Of a stretch of 64,000 nucleotides of DNA, positions 7,778-15,726 are shown piece after piece; the first letter of the stretch is position 1, and each line of letters opens with the position of its first letter. The notes below the pieces were generated by a model. It saw only the letters and a list, made by a program, of their open reading frames with translations. It did not search any database and was not told the origin of the DNA. Source of the stretch: Dactylosporangium sucinum (GTDB taxonomy: Bacteria > Actinomycetota > Actinomycetes > Mycobacteriales > Micromonosporaceae). The stretch is taken from positions 270,691 through 334,690 of the forward strand of contig NZ_BMPI01000002.1 in NCBI RefSeq assembly GCF_014647515.1, read 5' to 3'. The translations under genes and the position numbers were made by a program.

Positions 7778-9178
7778 CTAGCGGGTGAAGCGGCGGTCCA
7801 GGGCGAGGTTGTGGTCGTCCAGGGACGGGATGTACGACGGGCCCGCGAGGGACGTCACCGCCGGGACGCCCGCCCAGCGGCGGACCGCCGCCGTGGCCGT
7901 CGCCGACTCCGGCGCGGTCAGCAGGGCGATGTTGGCGCCGTGGTTGGCGCCCGCGGCCACGTACGACAGCGAGTCGCGTGTGCCCGGGCCCAGCCGGAAC
8001 GGCTCGGCGCCCCACGGGTCGTTCTGGCCGTAGACGAACAGCAACTGCCGGCCGGACAGCCTGACCCACAGGTCGATGTCGCCCATCGCGAACGGCTGGA
8101 AGCGCGGCACGATCGAGCGCGGGATGTAGGACTGGGCGCGGTCCTGGCCGCGGTACCGCTGCAGCCGCGCCAGGTGCGGCAGGCTGATCTCCGGGTAGCC
8201 CAGCTGGTACGACGCCTGGAAGTAGTACGGGATGTACGGCTCGATGCCCTGGTCGGTGTTCGAGTCGATCCCGTAGATCAGGTCCAGCCAGTCCCAGATG
8301 GCGTCGCTGGAGGCGGTGGCGGGCGGCACGTCCGCGCAGTCGCTCGCCAGGCTGTACTGCCAGAACGCCCACGTCGTCCCGTTCACCATGAACTCGAACG
8401 CCCGGTCGGCGCTGCCGGTGATCGTGAACGTGCGCTCGTTGGCGGCCGCCCAGGCCTGGTAGCGGGCGACCAGCTCGGACCGCCGGCGCAGCGCCTCGAC
8501 CTGCACCGCGTCGAGCGCGGCCCGGCACTGGGCGGTGCCGACCCGGGTGAAGAACCGGTCGTACGCCGAGTCCTCGCTGTTCACCACGTCCTGCGGCGCG
8601 ACGTAGGCGACCGTCCCGTCGACGTCGCCGGGGTAGAACCGCCGGTGGTACACCGAGGTCATGCCGCCCTTGGAGGCGCCGGTCGAGATCCATTTCTGGG
8701 CGTAGACGGGCTTCAGCGCCTCGACGATCCGGTGGTGGTCGGTCGCGGCCTGCCAGATCGTGAGCTCGTCGTCCCAGTCCGGCGGCGCCGGTCGCGACGG
8801 GGTGAAGAAGCGCTGCTCGACCGAGATCTGGTTGCCGTCGACCAGCCGGGTCGGCTCGGAGCGGAACGCGAACCCGGGCACGTTGTAGCCGGTGGTGTGC
8901 AGCACCATCGGCCGGTCGGTGCCGCGGTGCAGCAGGGTGAACCGCTGCTGGAAGGTGCCGGCCCGCGGGTGGCGGTGGTCGTCGGGCTGGGTGATGCTCA
9001 GGATGAAGAACCGGTAGGGCGCGGCCACCGGCTGCTCCTCCAGCACCGTCAGGCCGGGGACGGCCCGCAGCTGCTGGAGGATGTCGGGGTCGGCCGCCGC
9101 GGCGGGGCTCGTGACCCCGGTGACCGCACCGGCCAGCCCGACGGCGATCGACAACAGCGCGTGTCTCATGCGCAGCAT
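7778..9178 (-). CDS. Secreted S37 family (PS-10 / tripeptidyl aminopeptidase) peptidase
   Basis: The 466-residue product starts at ATG 9178, six bases after GGAGG, and has a signal peptide (MLRMRHALLSIAVGLAGAVTGVTSPAAAA). The alpha/beta-hydrolase elbow is GASKGGMTS, with the Peptidase_S37 continuation YHRRFYPGDVDGTVAYVAPQDVV. A late FVYGQNDPWG (acid) and GANHGANI (His) complete a plausible triad. S37 members are secreted Streptomyces-type prolyl tripeptidyl aminopeptidases that trim peptides outside the cell. The gene stands alone and is bounded downstream by a strong terminator. Confidence 0.9.
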   Translation of the reverse strand: MLRMRHALLSIAVGLAGAVTGVTSPAAAADPDILQQLRAVPGLTVLEEQPVAAPYRFFILSITQPDDHRHPRAGTFQQRFTLLHRGTDRPMVLHTTGYNVPGFAFRSEPTRLVDGNQISVEQRFFTPSRPAPPDWDDELTIWQAATDHHRIVEALKPVYAQKWISTGASKGGMTSVYHRRFYPGDVDGTVAYVAPQDVVNSEDSAYDRFFTRVGTAQCRAALDAVQVEALRRRSELVARYQAWAAANERTFTITGSADRAFEFMVNGTTWAFWQYSLASDCADVPPATASSDAIWDWLDLIYGIDSNTDQGIEPYIPYYFQASYQLGYPEISLPHLARLQRYRGQDRAQSYIPRSIVPRFQPFAMGDIDLWVRLSGRQLLFVYGQNDPWGAEPFRLGPGTRDSLSYVAAGANHGANIALLTAPESATATAAVRRWAGVPAVTSLAGPSYIPSLDDHNLALDRRFTR

Positions 9179-9261
9179 GTGCTGCCTCCACATCGATCGA
9201 TTCCGCTGTATCGACGACCCTAGCGGCTGGTGGAGGCGCGCGACCCTCGCTCCGACCCGCG

Positions 9262-9867
9262 TCAGAGGCCGAGCGCCTCTTCGACCGCGGTGGTGAGCTC
9301 GTCGGACGTCAGCGAGCCGTCGACCTCGATCGCGCGCAGGCCCAGCTCGGCGGTCTCGGCGCGGAGGCGCTCGGTGAACATCCGGTCGCGCTCCAGCAGG
9401 TTGCGCAGCGCGCGCTCCGGGTCGCTGGTGCGGCCGGCGATCTGCCAGAGCCCCCCGCGGTGCTCGAACGCGGCCCGGCGGAACCGCGGCGTCGGCAGGA
9501 GCCACACGGCTCGATGCGGCTCGCCGAGCAGCGGCCGGACGAGGGACGGCAGCAGCCGGAAGCCCTCCGCGACCACCGGTTGCGGCACCGCGCGCAGGTC
9601 GGCCTCGACCAGGTGGAAGCCCTCCCCCCGGTACCAGTGAAAGGTCTCGAGCATGGTCCGGGGCGTGCGCAGCAGCCAGCGCTCGTCCATGCTCATCGCC
9701 GCGAACCGGGCCAGGCACGGGCAGTCGGCCGGCGGGCAGCGCCGGGCGTGCTCGGCCATGACGTCGTCGGTGGCGTACAGCCGCAGCCCGTGGCGGGCGG
9801 CGAGGGCCCGGGCGACGGTCGACTTCCCGGCGCCGCTGCCGCCGCCGATCCAGTACACGTGCCGCAC
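9262..9867 (-). CDS. P-loop ATPase/kinase of the AAA_18 / nucleoside-kinase type
   Basis: The 201-residue product starts at GTG 9867 (VRHVYWIGGGSGAGKST). Walker A, GGGSGAGKST, lies at residues 8-17. A Cys cluster, RRCPPADCPCLARF, follows at about residues 50-63. The C-terminal region SDPERALRNLLERDRMFTERLRAE resembles the lid region of small-molecule kinases. The substrate is unknown. The Cys-rich segment (CPPADCPC) is unusual for a kinase and could bind a metal. The gene is divergent from the small membrane protein at 9904 with a 36-bp gap. Confidence 0.85.
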   Translation of the reverse strand: MRHVYWIGGGSGAGKSTVARALAARHGLRLYATDDVMAEHARRCPPADCPCLARFAAMSMDERWLLRTPRTMLETFHWYRGEGFHLVEADLRAVPQPVVAEGFRLLPSLVRPLLGEPHRAVWLLPTPRFRRAAFEHRGGLWQIAGRTSDPERALRNLLERDRMFTERLRAETAELGLRAIEVDGSLTSDELTTAVEEALGL

Positions 9868-9903
9868 TCGACCATCTTGCGCCGCCGTCGCACACTTGCG
9901 GCT

Positions 9904-10209
9904 GTGAACCTCCAGGACTACTTGGCCGCCATCATCTTCGGCGCCGTCATCGGCATCGTGGCGCGGATCGTGCTCCCCGGCCGGCAGAACATCGGGATCA
10001 TCCTGACCGTCCTCATCGGCATGGGCGCGGCGGTGGCCGGGACCTGGGCCGCGGACCGCTGGGACATCCACAGCGACAAGTTCCTCGTGGTGCGCGGGCA
10101 CAGCTACGACTGGCTCGTGATCGGGGTTCAGGTCGGCATCGCGGTGGTCGGGGTGGCCTTGGCGGCGCTGCTCGCCAAGGCGTTCTCGACCGACGATGAC
10201 GACGACTGA
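9904..10209 (+). CDS. GlsB/YeaQ/YmgE-like small membrane protein
   Basis: The 101-residue product starts at GTG 9904 and has three predicted membrane segments: YLAAIIFGAVIGIVARIVLP, IGIILTVLIGMGAAVAGTWA and LVIGVQVGIAVVGVALAALL. The pattern FGAVIGIVARIVLPGRQNIGIILTVLIGMGAAVAG matches the transglycosylase-associated (GlsB/YeaQ) family, which is general-stress associated with no firm biochemical role. The C-terminus is five aspartates (STDDDDD). The 3' end overlaps the convergent MFS gene by 82 bp. Confidence 0.88.
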   Translation: MNLQDYLAAIIFGAVIGIVARIVLPGRQNIGIILTVLIGMGAAVAGTWAADRWDIHSDKFLVVRGHSYDWLVIGVQVGIAVVGVALAALLAKAFSTDDDDD

Positions 10210-11345
10210 CGGCCCAGGACGAAGAGCAGGCCCGCGGCGAGGTAGAGCGCGGCCTGGGTGTTGAGGATCGGCATGATCCCGAGGCGGTCGCCGAGCAGGC
10301 CGGCGGCGAGCATGCCCAGGCCGCTCGCACCGTCGTAGACGGCGCCGAAGATTCCGAAGACCCGGCCGCGCGCGCCCTCGCCGGCCACCCGTTGCAGGTG
10401 GCTCACCAGCCCGGTGACCATGACCAGGCCCGGCACGCCGACCAGCACGAAGAGCGCGACGTAGACCGGTAGCGCGGTCGTGACGACCGGGCCGTTCCAC
10501 ACCGCGACGGACAGCAGGCCGAACGCGCCGGCCCCGGCCGGGATCAGGACCGCCGGGCCAGGCGTGCGGCGCAGGACGGCGAGCAGGACACCGGCGGCGA
10601 TGGCGCCGACCGCCTGCACCCCGCGCAGCAGGCCGGTCTCGGTCGCGCCGCCGCCGAGCTCCCGGGCGACCCACACGACGAACAGCACGACGAAGATGCC
10701 CTGGGCGATCCCGGCCAGGGCGGCGACGGCGAGTGCGAGCCGGATCCGGCCCAGCGGGGCTCTCGCAGCGGTCTTGGCCCGGGCGGGCGCGGGCCGCGCG
10801 CCGATGCCGGCGATGAGCGCGGCCGCGGTGAGGAACGTGACCAGGTCGGCGAGCACGATCGCGCGCAGGTCGCCGACCGCGAGCAGCAGCCCGCCGAGCG
10901 GCCCGCCGGCGAGCCGGCCGAGGTTCTGGTTGAGCCCGACGAGCGCGTTGGCCGAGACCAGCTCGCCGTCCGGGACCAGCGCCGGCAGCAGCGCGTTCTT
11001 GGCCGGGGCGAACAGCGCGACGAGCGCGGCCTCGGTGGCGATGACCGCGTAGAGGACCGGCAGCGCGCTGCTCACCAGCAGCGGCACGAGCGCGGCGGCC
11101 TGGGCCAGGACGACGGCGACGAGCAGGCGACGGCGGTCGACACGGTCGGCCAGCCGCCCGGCGAGCGGGCCCAGCAGGACCGCCGGGCCGAGCTCGACGA
11201 GGAACGCGAACGCGGTCTGCAGGGTCGACTGCGTCCGCTGGTACACCAGGATCGGCAGCGCGACGAGCAGCAGCCAGTCGCCGGTGTCCGAGATCAGGCC
11301 GGCCAGCCACAGCCGGCGGAAGTCACGGTGCCGTAGTGCGGTCAT
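10128..11345 (-). CDS. MFS transporter (multidrug/macrolide efflux-like)
   Basis: The 405-residue product starts at ATG 11345 (MTALRHRDFRRLWLAGLISDTGDWLLLVALPILVYQ). About ten to twelve hydrophobic segments and the loop motif GPLAGRLADRVDRRRLL identify the MFS_3/MefA-type efflux branch. The start lies inside the 3' end of the upstream ArsR-like gene (23-bp overlap), so the pair is co-translated and the regulator probably senses the exporter substrate. The C-terminal tail (QSSSSSVENALASSAAKATPTTAMPT) is antisense to the 3' end of the GlsB-like gene. An internal stop earlier in the tail was looked for and not found. Confidence 0.9.
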   Translation of the reverse strand: MTALRHRDFRRLWLAGLISDTGDWLLLVALPILVYQRTQSTLQTAFAFLVELGPAVLLGPLAGRLADRVDRRRLLVAVVLAQAAALVPLLVSSALPVLYAVIATEAALVALFAPAKNALLPALVPDGELVSANALVGLNQNLGRLAGGPLGGLLLAVGDLRAIVLADLVTFLTAAALIAGIGARPAPARAKTAARAPLGRIRLALAVAALAGIAQGIFVVLFVVWVARELGGGATETGLLRGVQAVGAIAAGVLLAVLRRTPGPAVLIPAGAGAFGLLSVAVWNGPVVTTALPVYVALFVLVGVPGLVMVTGLVSHLQRVAGEGARGRVFGIFGAVYDGASGLGMLAAGLLGDRLGIMPILNTQAALYLAAGLLFVLGRQSSSSSVENALASSAAKATPTTAMPT

Positions 11346-11889
11346 CAGGGCTCCCGGGGAATCCGTGGAAGAACAGGTGGACCTGGGCGGCGTCACCCGG
11401 CGCGTCGTCGCGGGTGGCCGCGATGTAGGGCCGGATGAGGGCGTCGATCCGCTCGCCCAGCTCGGTGAGCTCGTCCGGGGTGAGCCGGAGGGTGTACGTC
11501 CCGTGCTGGCCCGCGTCGCGCCAGCGCGGCGGCACCCGGTCGCGGCGGGCCAGGTACTCGGCGAGCAGCCGTTGGTCGCGCTGGATCGCCACGGCCGCGA
11601 CGACCGTGGCCTGCTCCTCGTCCGGCGGCAACGAGAAACCGGTGATGAGGGCCCGCCACGGCCGCTCCCGGCCGTCGCCTGACTCGACCGGCGCGACCAG
11701 CCCGGCCTTGGCCAGGGCCCGCAGGTGGTAACTGCAGTTGGACGGGGTGTCGCCGACCGCCCGGGCGCACTGGGACGCCGTCGCCGGGCCGTTCGCCATG
11801 AGATGGGTGAGCACCTCGTACCGCACCGGGTGGGCCAGTGCGCGCATGGCGCCCGGCTCGGTGATGGTGCGGCGTGCCTCGCGCCCCAT
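11323..11889 (-). CDS. ArsR-like (HTH_20) transcriptional regulator
   Basis: The 188-residue product has a winged HTH: MRALAHPVRYEVLTHLMANGPATASQCARAVGDTPSNCSYHLRALAKAGLV at residues about 15-66. The typical C-terminal extension of HTH_20 regulators follows (PDEEQATVVAAVAIQRDQRLLAEYLARRD). The gene is followed by the MFS exporter, with overlapping ends. Two perfect palindromes lie just upstream (11916-11934 and 11952-11966) and are likely operators. No metal-binding Cys pair is visible, so it is not a classical metal sensor. Confidence 0.93.
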   Translation of the reverse strand: MGREARRTITEPGAMRALAHPVRYEVLTHLMANGPATASQCARAVGDTPSNCSYHLRALAKAGLVAPVESGDGRERPWRALITGFSLPPDEEQATVVAAVAIQRDQRLLAEYLARRDRVPPRWRDAGQHGTYTLRLTPDELTELGERIDALIRPYIAATRDDAPGDAAQVHLFFHGFPGSPDDRTTAP

Positions 11890-11915
11890 TCGATCCCTCC
11901 GGTCAGCTCGGCAAC

Positions 11916-11934
11916 TCTGAAAGTGTCTTTCAGA
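11916..11934. promoter_or_regulatory. Operator candidate TCTGAAAG-TGT-CTTTCAGA
   Basis: A perfect 8-bp inverted repeat with a 3-bp spacer lies 27 bases upstream of the ArsR-like start (11889), in the divergent gap with the HtrA-like protease (11993). Symmetry and position indicate a dimeric repressor site, most simply for the adjacent regulator. Confidence 0.65.
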
Positions 11935-11951
11935 AGCATACTCTCAGATTC

Positions 11952-11966
11952 GAGTTCACCGAACTC
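11952..11966. promoter_or_regulatory. Second palindrome GAGTTC-ACC-GAACTC
   Basis: A perfect 6-bp inverted repeat with a 3-bp spacer lies in the same divergent gap, 18 bp from the first palindrome and 27 bp before the protease ATG. Its sequence differs from the first, so it may bind a different regulator or control the protease operon. Confidence 0.5.
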
Positions 11967-11992
11967 ACAGGAATCGCGGTTATGTTGAGCGC

Positions 11993-12808
11993 ATGGCAAC
12001 CCTCGACGGTCCGGCCGCACCGGACCCGCAGGGCCACAAATCGGCGCACATCCGGCGATGGCTGCCGATCCTGGGCGTCGCGGTGGCCCTCGTGCTCACC
12101 GCGACGATCGCGTTCAAGCTCGGGTCGGGCGACGACGAGCCCGCCGCGCGGCCCTCGGCGAAGGCCTCGCCGAGCCCGACCGCGCCCCCGACGATCGCCC
12201 AGATCTACGCGGCCGTCGCCCCGTCCGTCGTGACGATCACCGCCGTCGAGGGCAGCGCGGCCGTCGCGAGCGGCACCGGCGTGATCGCCAGCCAGACCGG
12301 CGCGATCCTCACCGCCAACCACGTCGTGGCCGGCGCCGGCGCCATCCAGGTCACGTTCGCCGACGGCACCCGGGTCGCGGCGAAGGTCGCCCAGGCCGAC
12401 CCCGAGCTGGACATCGCCGTGCTCGTCCCGGGCGGGCTGCCCGAGGTCCTGGTGCCGGCGGTGATCGGCAACTCCGAGCGGATCGCCGTCGGCAACACCG
12501 TGCTCGCCGTCGGCAACCAGCTCGGGCTGACCAGCAGTGCGACCACCGGGGTCATCTCCGGGCTCGGCCGCACCGCGAAGAGCCAGGACGGCAGCGAGCT
12601 CAAGGGCCTCATCCAGTTCGACGCCGCGGTCAACCCGGGCAGCTCCGGCGGGCCGCTCGTCAACGCCAAGGGCGAGACGATCGGCATCGTCGTCGCCCTC
12701 GCCAACCCCACCGAGGCCGGCACGTTCGTCGGCGTCGGTTTCGCCGTGCCGATCGGCGCGGCCCTCGCCGCGGGCGCCGGCCCCGGCGAGGACGCACCTC
12801 AGCAGTGA
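11993..12808 (+). CDS. HtrA/DegP-like membrane-anchored serine protease without PDZ domain
   Basis: The 271-residue product has one N-terminal membrane anchor (WLPILGVAVALVLTATIAF, residues about 23-41) and a Pro/Ser linker. A trypsin-like domain follows with His in TANHVV, Asp in DPELDIAVL and Ser in NPGSSGGPL. It ends at GAALAAGAGPGEDAPQQ without the PDZ domain usual for DegP/HtrA proteins. It probably acts at the outer face of the membrane. It is followed 23 bp later by the MoxR-DUF58-VWA genes and may be co-transcribed with them. Confidence 0.92.
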   Translation: MATLDGPAAPDPQGHKSAHIRRWLPILGVAVALVLTATIAFKLGSGDDEPAARPSAKASPSPTAPPTIAQIYAAVAPSVVTITAVEGSAAVASGTGVIASQTGAILTANHVVAGAGAIQVTFADGTRVAAKVAQADPELDIAVLVPGGLPEVLVPAVIGNSERIAVGNTVLAVGNQLGLTSSATTGVISGLGRTAKSQDGSELKGLIQFDAAVNPGSSGGPLVNAKGETIGIVVALANPTEAGTFVGVGFAVPIGAALAAGAGPGEDAPQQ

Positions 12809-12831
12809 CGAGACCCGCGAAGGACGCACGT

Positions 12832-13827
12832 ATGGACGTAACAGACAACGGCCACCGGCCCACGGGCGCCGTCGAGCAGGTGCTGTACGAGGTCAAGAAG
12901 ACCATCGTCGGGCAGGACGCGCTGCTCGAACGGCTCATGGTGGCCCTGCTCTCGCGGGGGCACATCCTCGTCGAGGGCGTGCCCGGCCTGGCCAAGACGC
13001 TCGCCGTGAAGGCGCTCGCCCAGGCGATCGGCGGCGACTTCCACCGCGTGCAGTTCACCCCCGACCTCGTCCCCGCCGACATCGTCGGCACCCGCGTCTA
13101 CCACCAGGCCAGCGGCGAGTTCCAGGTCTCGCTCGGGCCGGTGTTCACCAACCTGCTGCTCGCCGACGAGATCAACCGGGCGCCGGCCAAGGTGCAGAGC
13201 GCGCTGCTGGAGGTCATGCAGGAGCAGCAGGTGACGATCGGCCGGGAGACCCACCGCATCCCCCGCCCGTTCCTGGTGATGGCCACCCAGAACCCGATCG
13301 AGTCGGAGGGCACCTATCCGCTGCCCGAGGCGCAGGTCGACCGGTTCATGATGAAGGTCCTGGTCGGCTACCCGAGCCCGACCGAGGAGTTCGTGATCGT
13401 CGAGCGGGCCATCGCGCCGGCGCCGATCACCCACGCCATCGTCGACCCGCGCCGGCTCATCGAGATGCAGTCACAGGTCGAGCAGGTCTACGTCGACCCC
13501 GCCCTGATCGAGTATTCGGTCCGCCTGGCCAACGCCACCCGCGACCCGGCCGAGGTGGGGCTGGGTGAGCTCCAGCGGTATGTCAGCTTCGGCGCCAGCC
13601 CACGGGCGTCCATCAACCTCGTCCTGGCCGCCCGGGCCATGGCCTACCTCAGGGGCCGCGACTACGTGCTGGTGAGCGACCTCGCCGAGCTGGCCCTCGA
13701 CGTGTTCCGGCACCGGCTCGTGCTGTCCTACGAGGCCCTGTCCGACGACGTCACCGCCGACCAGATCCTCACCCGCGTCCTGCACGCGCTGCCGGTGCCC
13801 ACGCCTGTCGCCGCCGGAAATCGCTGA
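12832..13827 (+). CDS. MoxR-type AAA+ ATPase
   Basis: The 331-residue product has Walker A (VEGVPGLAKT), Walker B (LLLADEINRAPAK), sensor 1 (FLVMATQNPIE) and the MoxR signature EGTYPLPEAQVDRFMMK. MoxR ATPases act as chaperones that activate partners carrying VWA domains through their MIDAS sites. The next three genes (DUF58, VWA, VWA) form the classical partner set. The stop is three bases before the DUF58 GTG. The gene starts at ATG 12832, downstream of the protease gene. Confidence 0.96.
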   Translation: MDVTDNGHRPTGAVEQVLYEVKKTIVGQDALLERLMVALLSRGHILVEGVPGLAKTLAVKALAQAIGGDFHRVQFTPDLVPADIVGTRVYHQASGEFQVSLGPVFTNLLLADEINRAPAKVQSALLEVMQEQQVTIGRETHRIPRPFLVMATQNPIESEGTYPLPEAQVDRFMMKVLVGYPSPTEEFVIVERAIAPAPITHAIVDPRRLIEMQSQVEQVYVDPALIEYSVRLANATRDPAEVGLGELQRYVSFGASPRASINLVLAARAMAYLRGRDYVLVSDLAELALDVFRHRLVLSYEALSDDVTADQILTRVLHALPVPTPVAAGNR

Positions 13828-13830
13828 GCC

Positions 13831-14736
13831 GTGGCCACCGCACCCGACCGCCTGCTGCGGCGCCTGGAGTGGCAGGTGATCCGCCGGCTCGACGGGCGTT
13901 TGCAGGGGTCGTACCGTACGGTCTTCCGCGGCAGCGGCATCGACTTCGCCGACCTGCGGGAGTACACGCCGGAGGACGACGTCCGGCACATCGACTGGAA
14001 CGTGACTGCGCGGCTGGACGAGCCGTACGTGCGCCAGTACACCGAGGACCGCGAGGTCACCGCCTGGCTGGTGCTCGACCTGTCGGCGTCGATGCGCTTC
14101 GGCGGGGCCGAGCGCGGCAAGGACTCGGTGCTCGCCGAGCTGGCCGTGACCCTCGCCCGGCTGTTCACGCTCGGCGGCAACCGGGTCGGCGCGATCCTCT
14201 ACGACAACCGGGTCCAGCGGGTGGTGCCGCCGCGCGGCGGCCGCAACCACGTGCTGCACCTCGCCGGCGAGATCACCCGCACCGCCGCCCTCGCCGAGTC
14301 CCGGCGCGGGAAGAAGGACACCGGCACCACCGACCTCGACGCGATGCTCCGGCTGGCCGCCGCGACCGCCCGCCGCCGCGGTGTGGTGTTCGTGGTGTCC
14401 GACTTCCTCGGCGACGCCGGCTGGGAGGCCTCCCTCGGGCGGCTCACCATGCGGCACGAGGTGGTGGCGATCCGGGTCGTCGACCCGATGGAGCTCGACC
14501 TGCCCGACCTCGGGCTGGTCGTGGTCGAGGACGCCGAGACCGGCGAGCAGGTGCTCGTCGACACCAGCGACCCGCTGTTCCAGCAGCGCCTGCGGGCCGG
14601 CGTCGACGAGCGCGAGGCCGCCGTCGCCGCCGCGATGCGGCGGGCCGGCGTGACCGCCCACCTGGTCGGCACCGACCAGGACCCGCTGCAGGCCCTCGTC
14701 GCGATGGTCCGCCGGACGAAGGCGAGGCGCGCATGA
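13831..14736 (+). CDS. DUF58 domain protein (MoxR partner)
   Basis: The 301-residue product contains the DUF58 signature YRTVFRGSGIDFADLREYTPEDDVRHIDWNVTARLDEPYVRQYTEDREV, followed by a degenerate VWA-like fold with LVLDLSASMRFG (DxSxS). It is a cytosolic adaptor in MoxR operons. The gene follows moxR closely. Its TGA stop (14734-14736) lies inside the left arm of a short linker repeat that also supplies the ribosome site of the following VWA gene. Confidence 0.93.
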   Translation: MATAPDRLLRRLEWQVIRRLDGRLQGSYRTVFRGSGIDFADLREYTPEDDVRHIDWNVTARLDEPYVRQYTEDREVTAWLVLDLSASMRFGGAERGKDSVLAELAVTLARLFTLGGNRVGAILYDNRVQRVVPPRGGRNHVLHLAGEITRTAALAESRRGKKDTGTTDLDAMLRLAAATARRRGVVFVVSDFLGDAGWEASLGRLTMRHEVVAIRVVDPMELDLPDLGLVVVEDAETGEQVLVDTSDPLFQQRLRAGVDEREAAVAAAMRRAGVTAHLVGTDQDPLQALVAMVRRTKARRA

Positions 14737-14759
14737 GCGGTTCCGGAGCGAAGCGGAGG
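14733..14759 (+). repeat. Intercistronic linker repeat, copy 2 (short form)
   Basis: This 27-bp copy contains only the left unit: ATGAGCGG, then CCGGAGCGAAGCGGAGG. The TGA inside ATGAGCGG is the stop codon of the DUF58 gene. The terminal GGAGG lies four bases before the ATG (14764) of the VWA gene. One short element therefore carries both the stop and the ribosome binding site. Confidence 0.8.
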
Positions 14760-14763
14760 CAGC

Positions 14764-15726
14764 ATGACCTTTGGTAGCCCGGGGTTCCTGGTCGTCGCCG
14801 TGCTCGTGGCCGGCGGGCTCAGCTTCGGGTACTGGTGGCTGCAGCGGCAGCGGTCCCAGGCCCTCGCGGCGGCCGGCCTGACGACGGGCCGCGCCGTCCG
14901 CCGGCACGTGCCGCCGGTGCTGTTCCTCGCCGCGCTCACCCTGCTGCTGCTGTCGGTCGCCCGGCCCGAGGCCACCCTGCCGGTCGCCCGCGCCGCCGGC
15001 ACCGTCGTGCTCGCCTTCGACGTGTCGAACAGCATGGCCGCCGACGACGTCGCCCCGAGCCGCATCGCGGCCGCCCAGACCGCCGCCGTCTCGTTCGTCG
15101 AGGCCCAGCCCGACAGCGTGAGCATCGGCATCGTCGCCTTCGACCAGGGCGCGCTCACCACCCAGCAGCCCACCTCCGACCGGACCGCGACCACGGCCGC
15201 GATCAAGCGGCTGCAGGTCAACGGCGGCACCTCGCTCGGCCAGGCGATCCTCGCCTCGCTCACGGTCATCGTCGGCAAGCCGGTCAGCCTGCCCGACCCC
15301 GACGCCGCCGAGCCGCCCGCCGAGCTCGGGTACTTCGGCAACGCCACGATCGTGCTGCTCTCCGACGGCGAGGACACCGGCGGCCCCGACGCGGTCGCCG
15401 CCGCCCAGCTCGCCGCCACGGCCGGCGTGCACATCGAGACCGTCGGCGTCGGCACCGTCGATGGCACGACCGTCGAGGTCGACGGCTACCGCGTGGCGAC
15501 GGCGCTCAACGAGGAGCTGCTGACGACGCTCGCGCAGACGACCACCGGCTCGTACCACCGGGCCGAGACCGCCGAGGGCCTGCGGGACGTCTACGACTCG
15601 CTGGACCTGCGGCTGACCACCGAACGCAAGCCGGTCGAGCTGACCGGCGCCGCCGCGGCGATCGCGCTGCTGCTGCTCACCATCGGGGGGCTGCTGATGA
15701 CCACCTGGTTCGGACGGATCCTCTGA
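14764..15726 (+). CDS. VWA domain membrane protein (BatA-like)
   Basis: The 320-residue product has membrane segments at the N-terminus (PGFLVVAVLVAGGLSFGYWW), at about residues 57-75 (VLFLAALTLLLLSVARP) and at the C-terminus (AAAAIALLLLTIGGLLMTTWF). Between them is a VWA domain with an intact MIDAS: VLAFDVSNSMAADD (DxSxS) and LLSDGEDTGG. It is the membrane partner of the MoxR/DUF58 pair, comparable to BatA of aerotolerance operons. The stop overlaps the next ATG by one base (TGATG). Confidence 0.93.
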   Translation: MTFGSPGFLVVAVLVAGGLSFGYWWLQRQRSQALAAAGLTTGRAVRRHVPPVLFLAALTLLLLSVARPEATLPVARAAGTVVLAFDVSNSMAADDVAPSRIAAAQTAAVSFVEAQPDSVSIGIVAFDQGALTTQQPTSDRTATTAAIKRLQVNGGTSLGQAILASLTVIVGKPVSLPDPDAAEPPAELGYFGNATIVLLSDGEDTGGPDAVAAAQLAATAGVHIETVGVGTVDGTTVEVDGYRVATALNEELLTTLAQTTTGSYHRAETAEGLRDVYDSLDLRLTTERKPVELTGAAAAIALLLLTIGGLLMTTWFGRIL

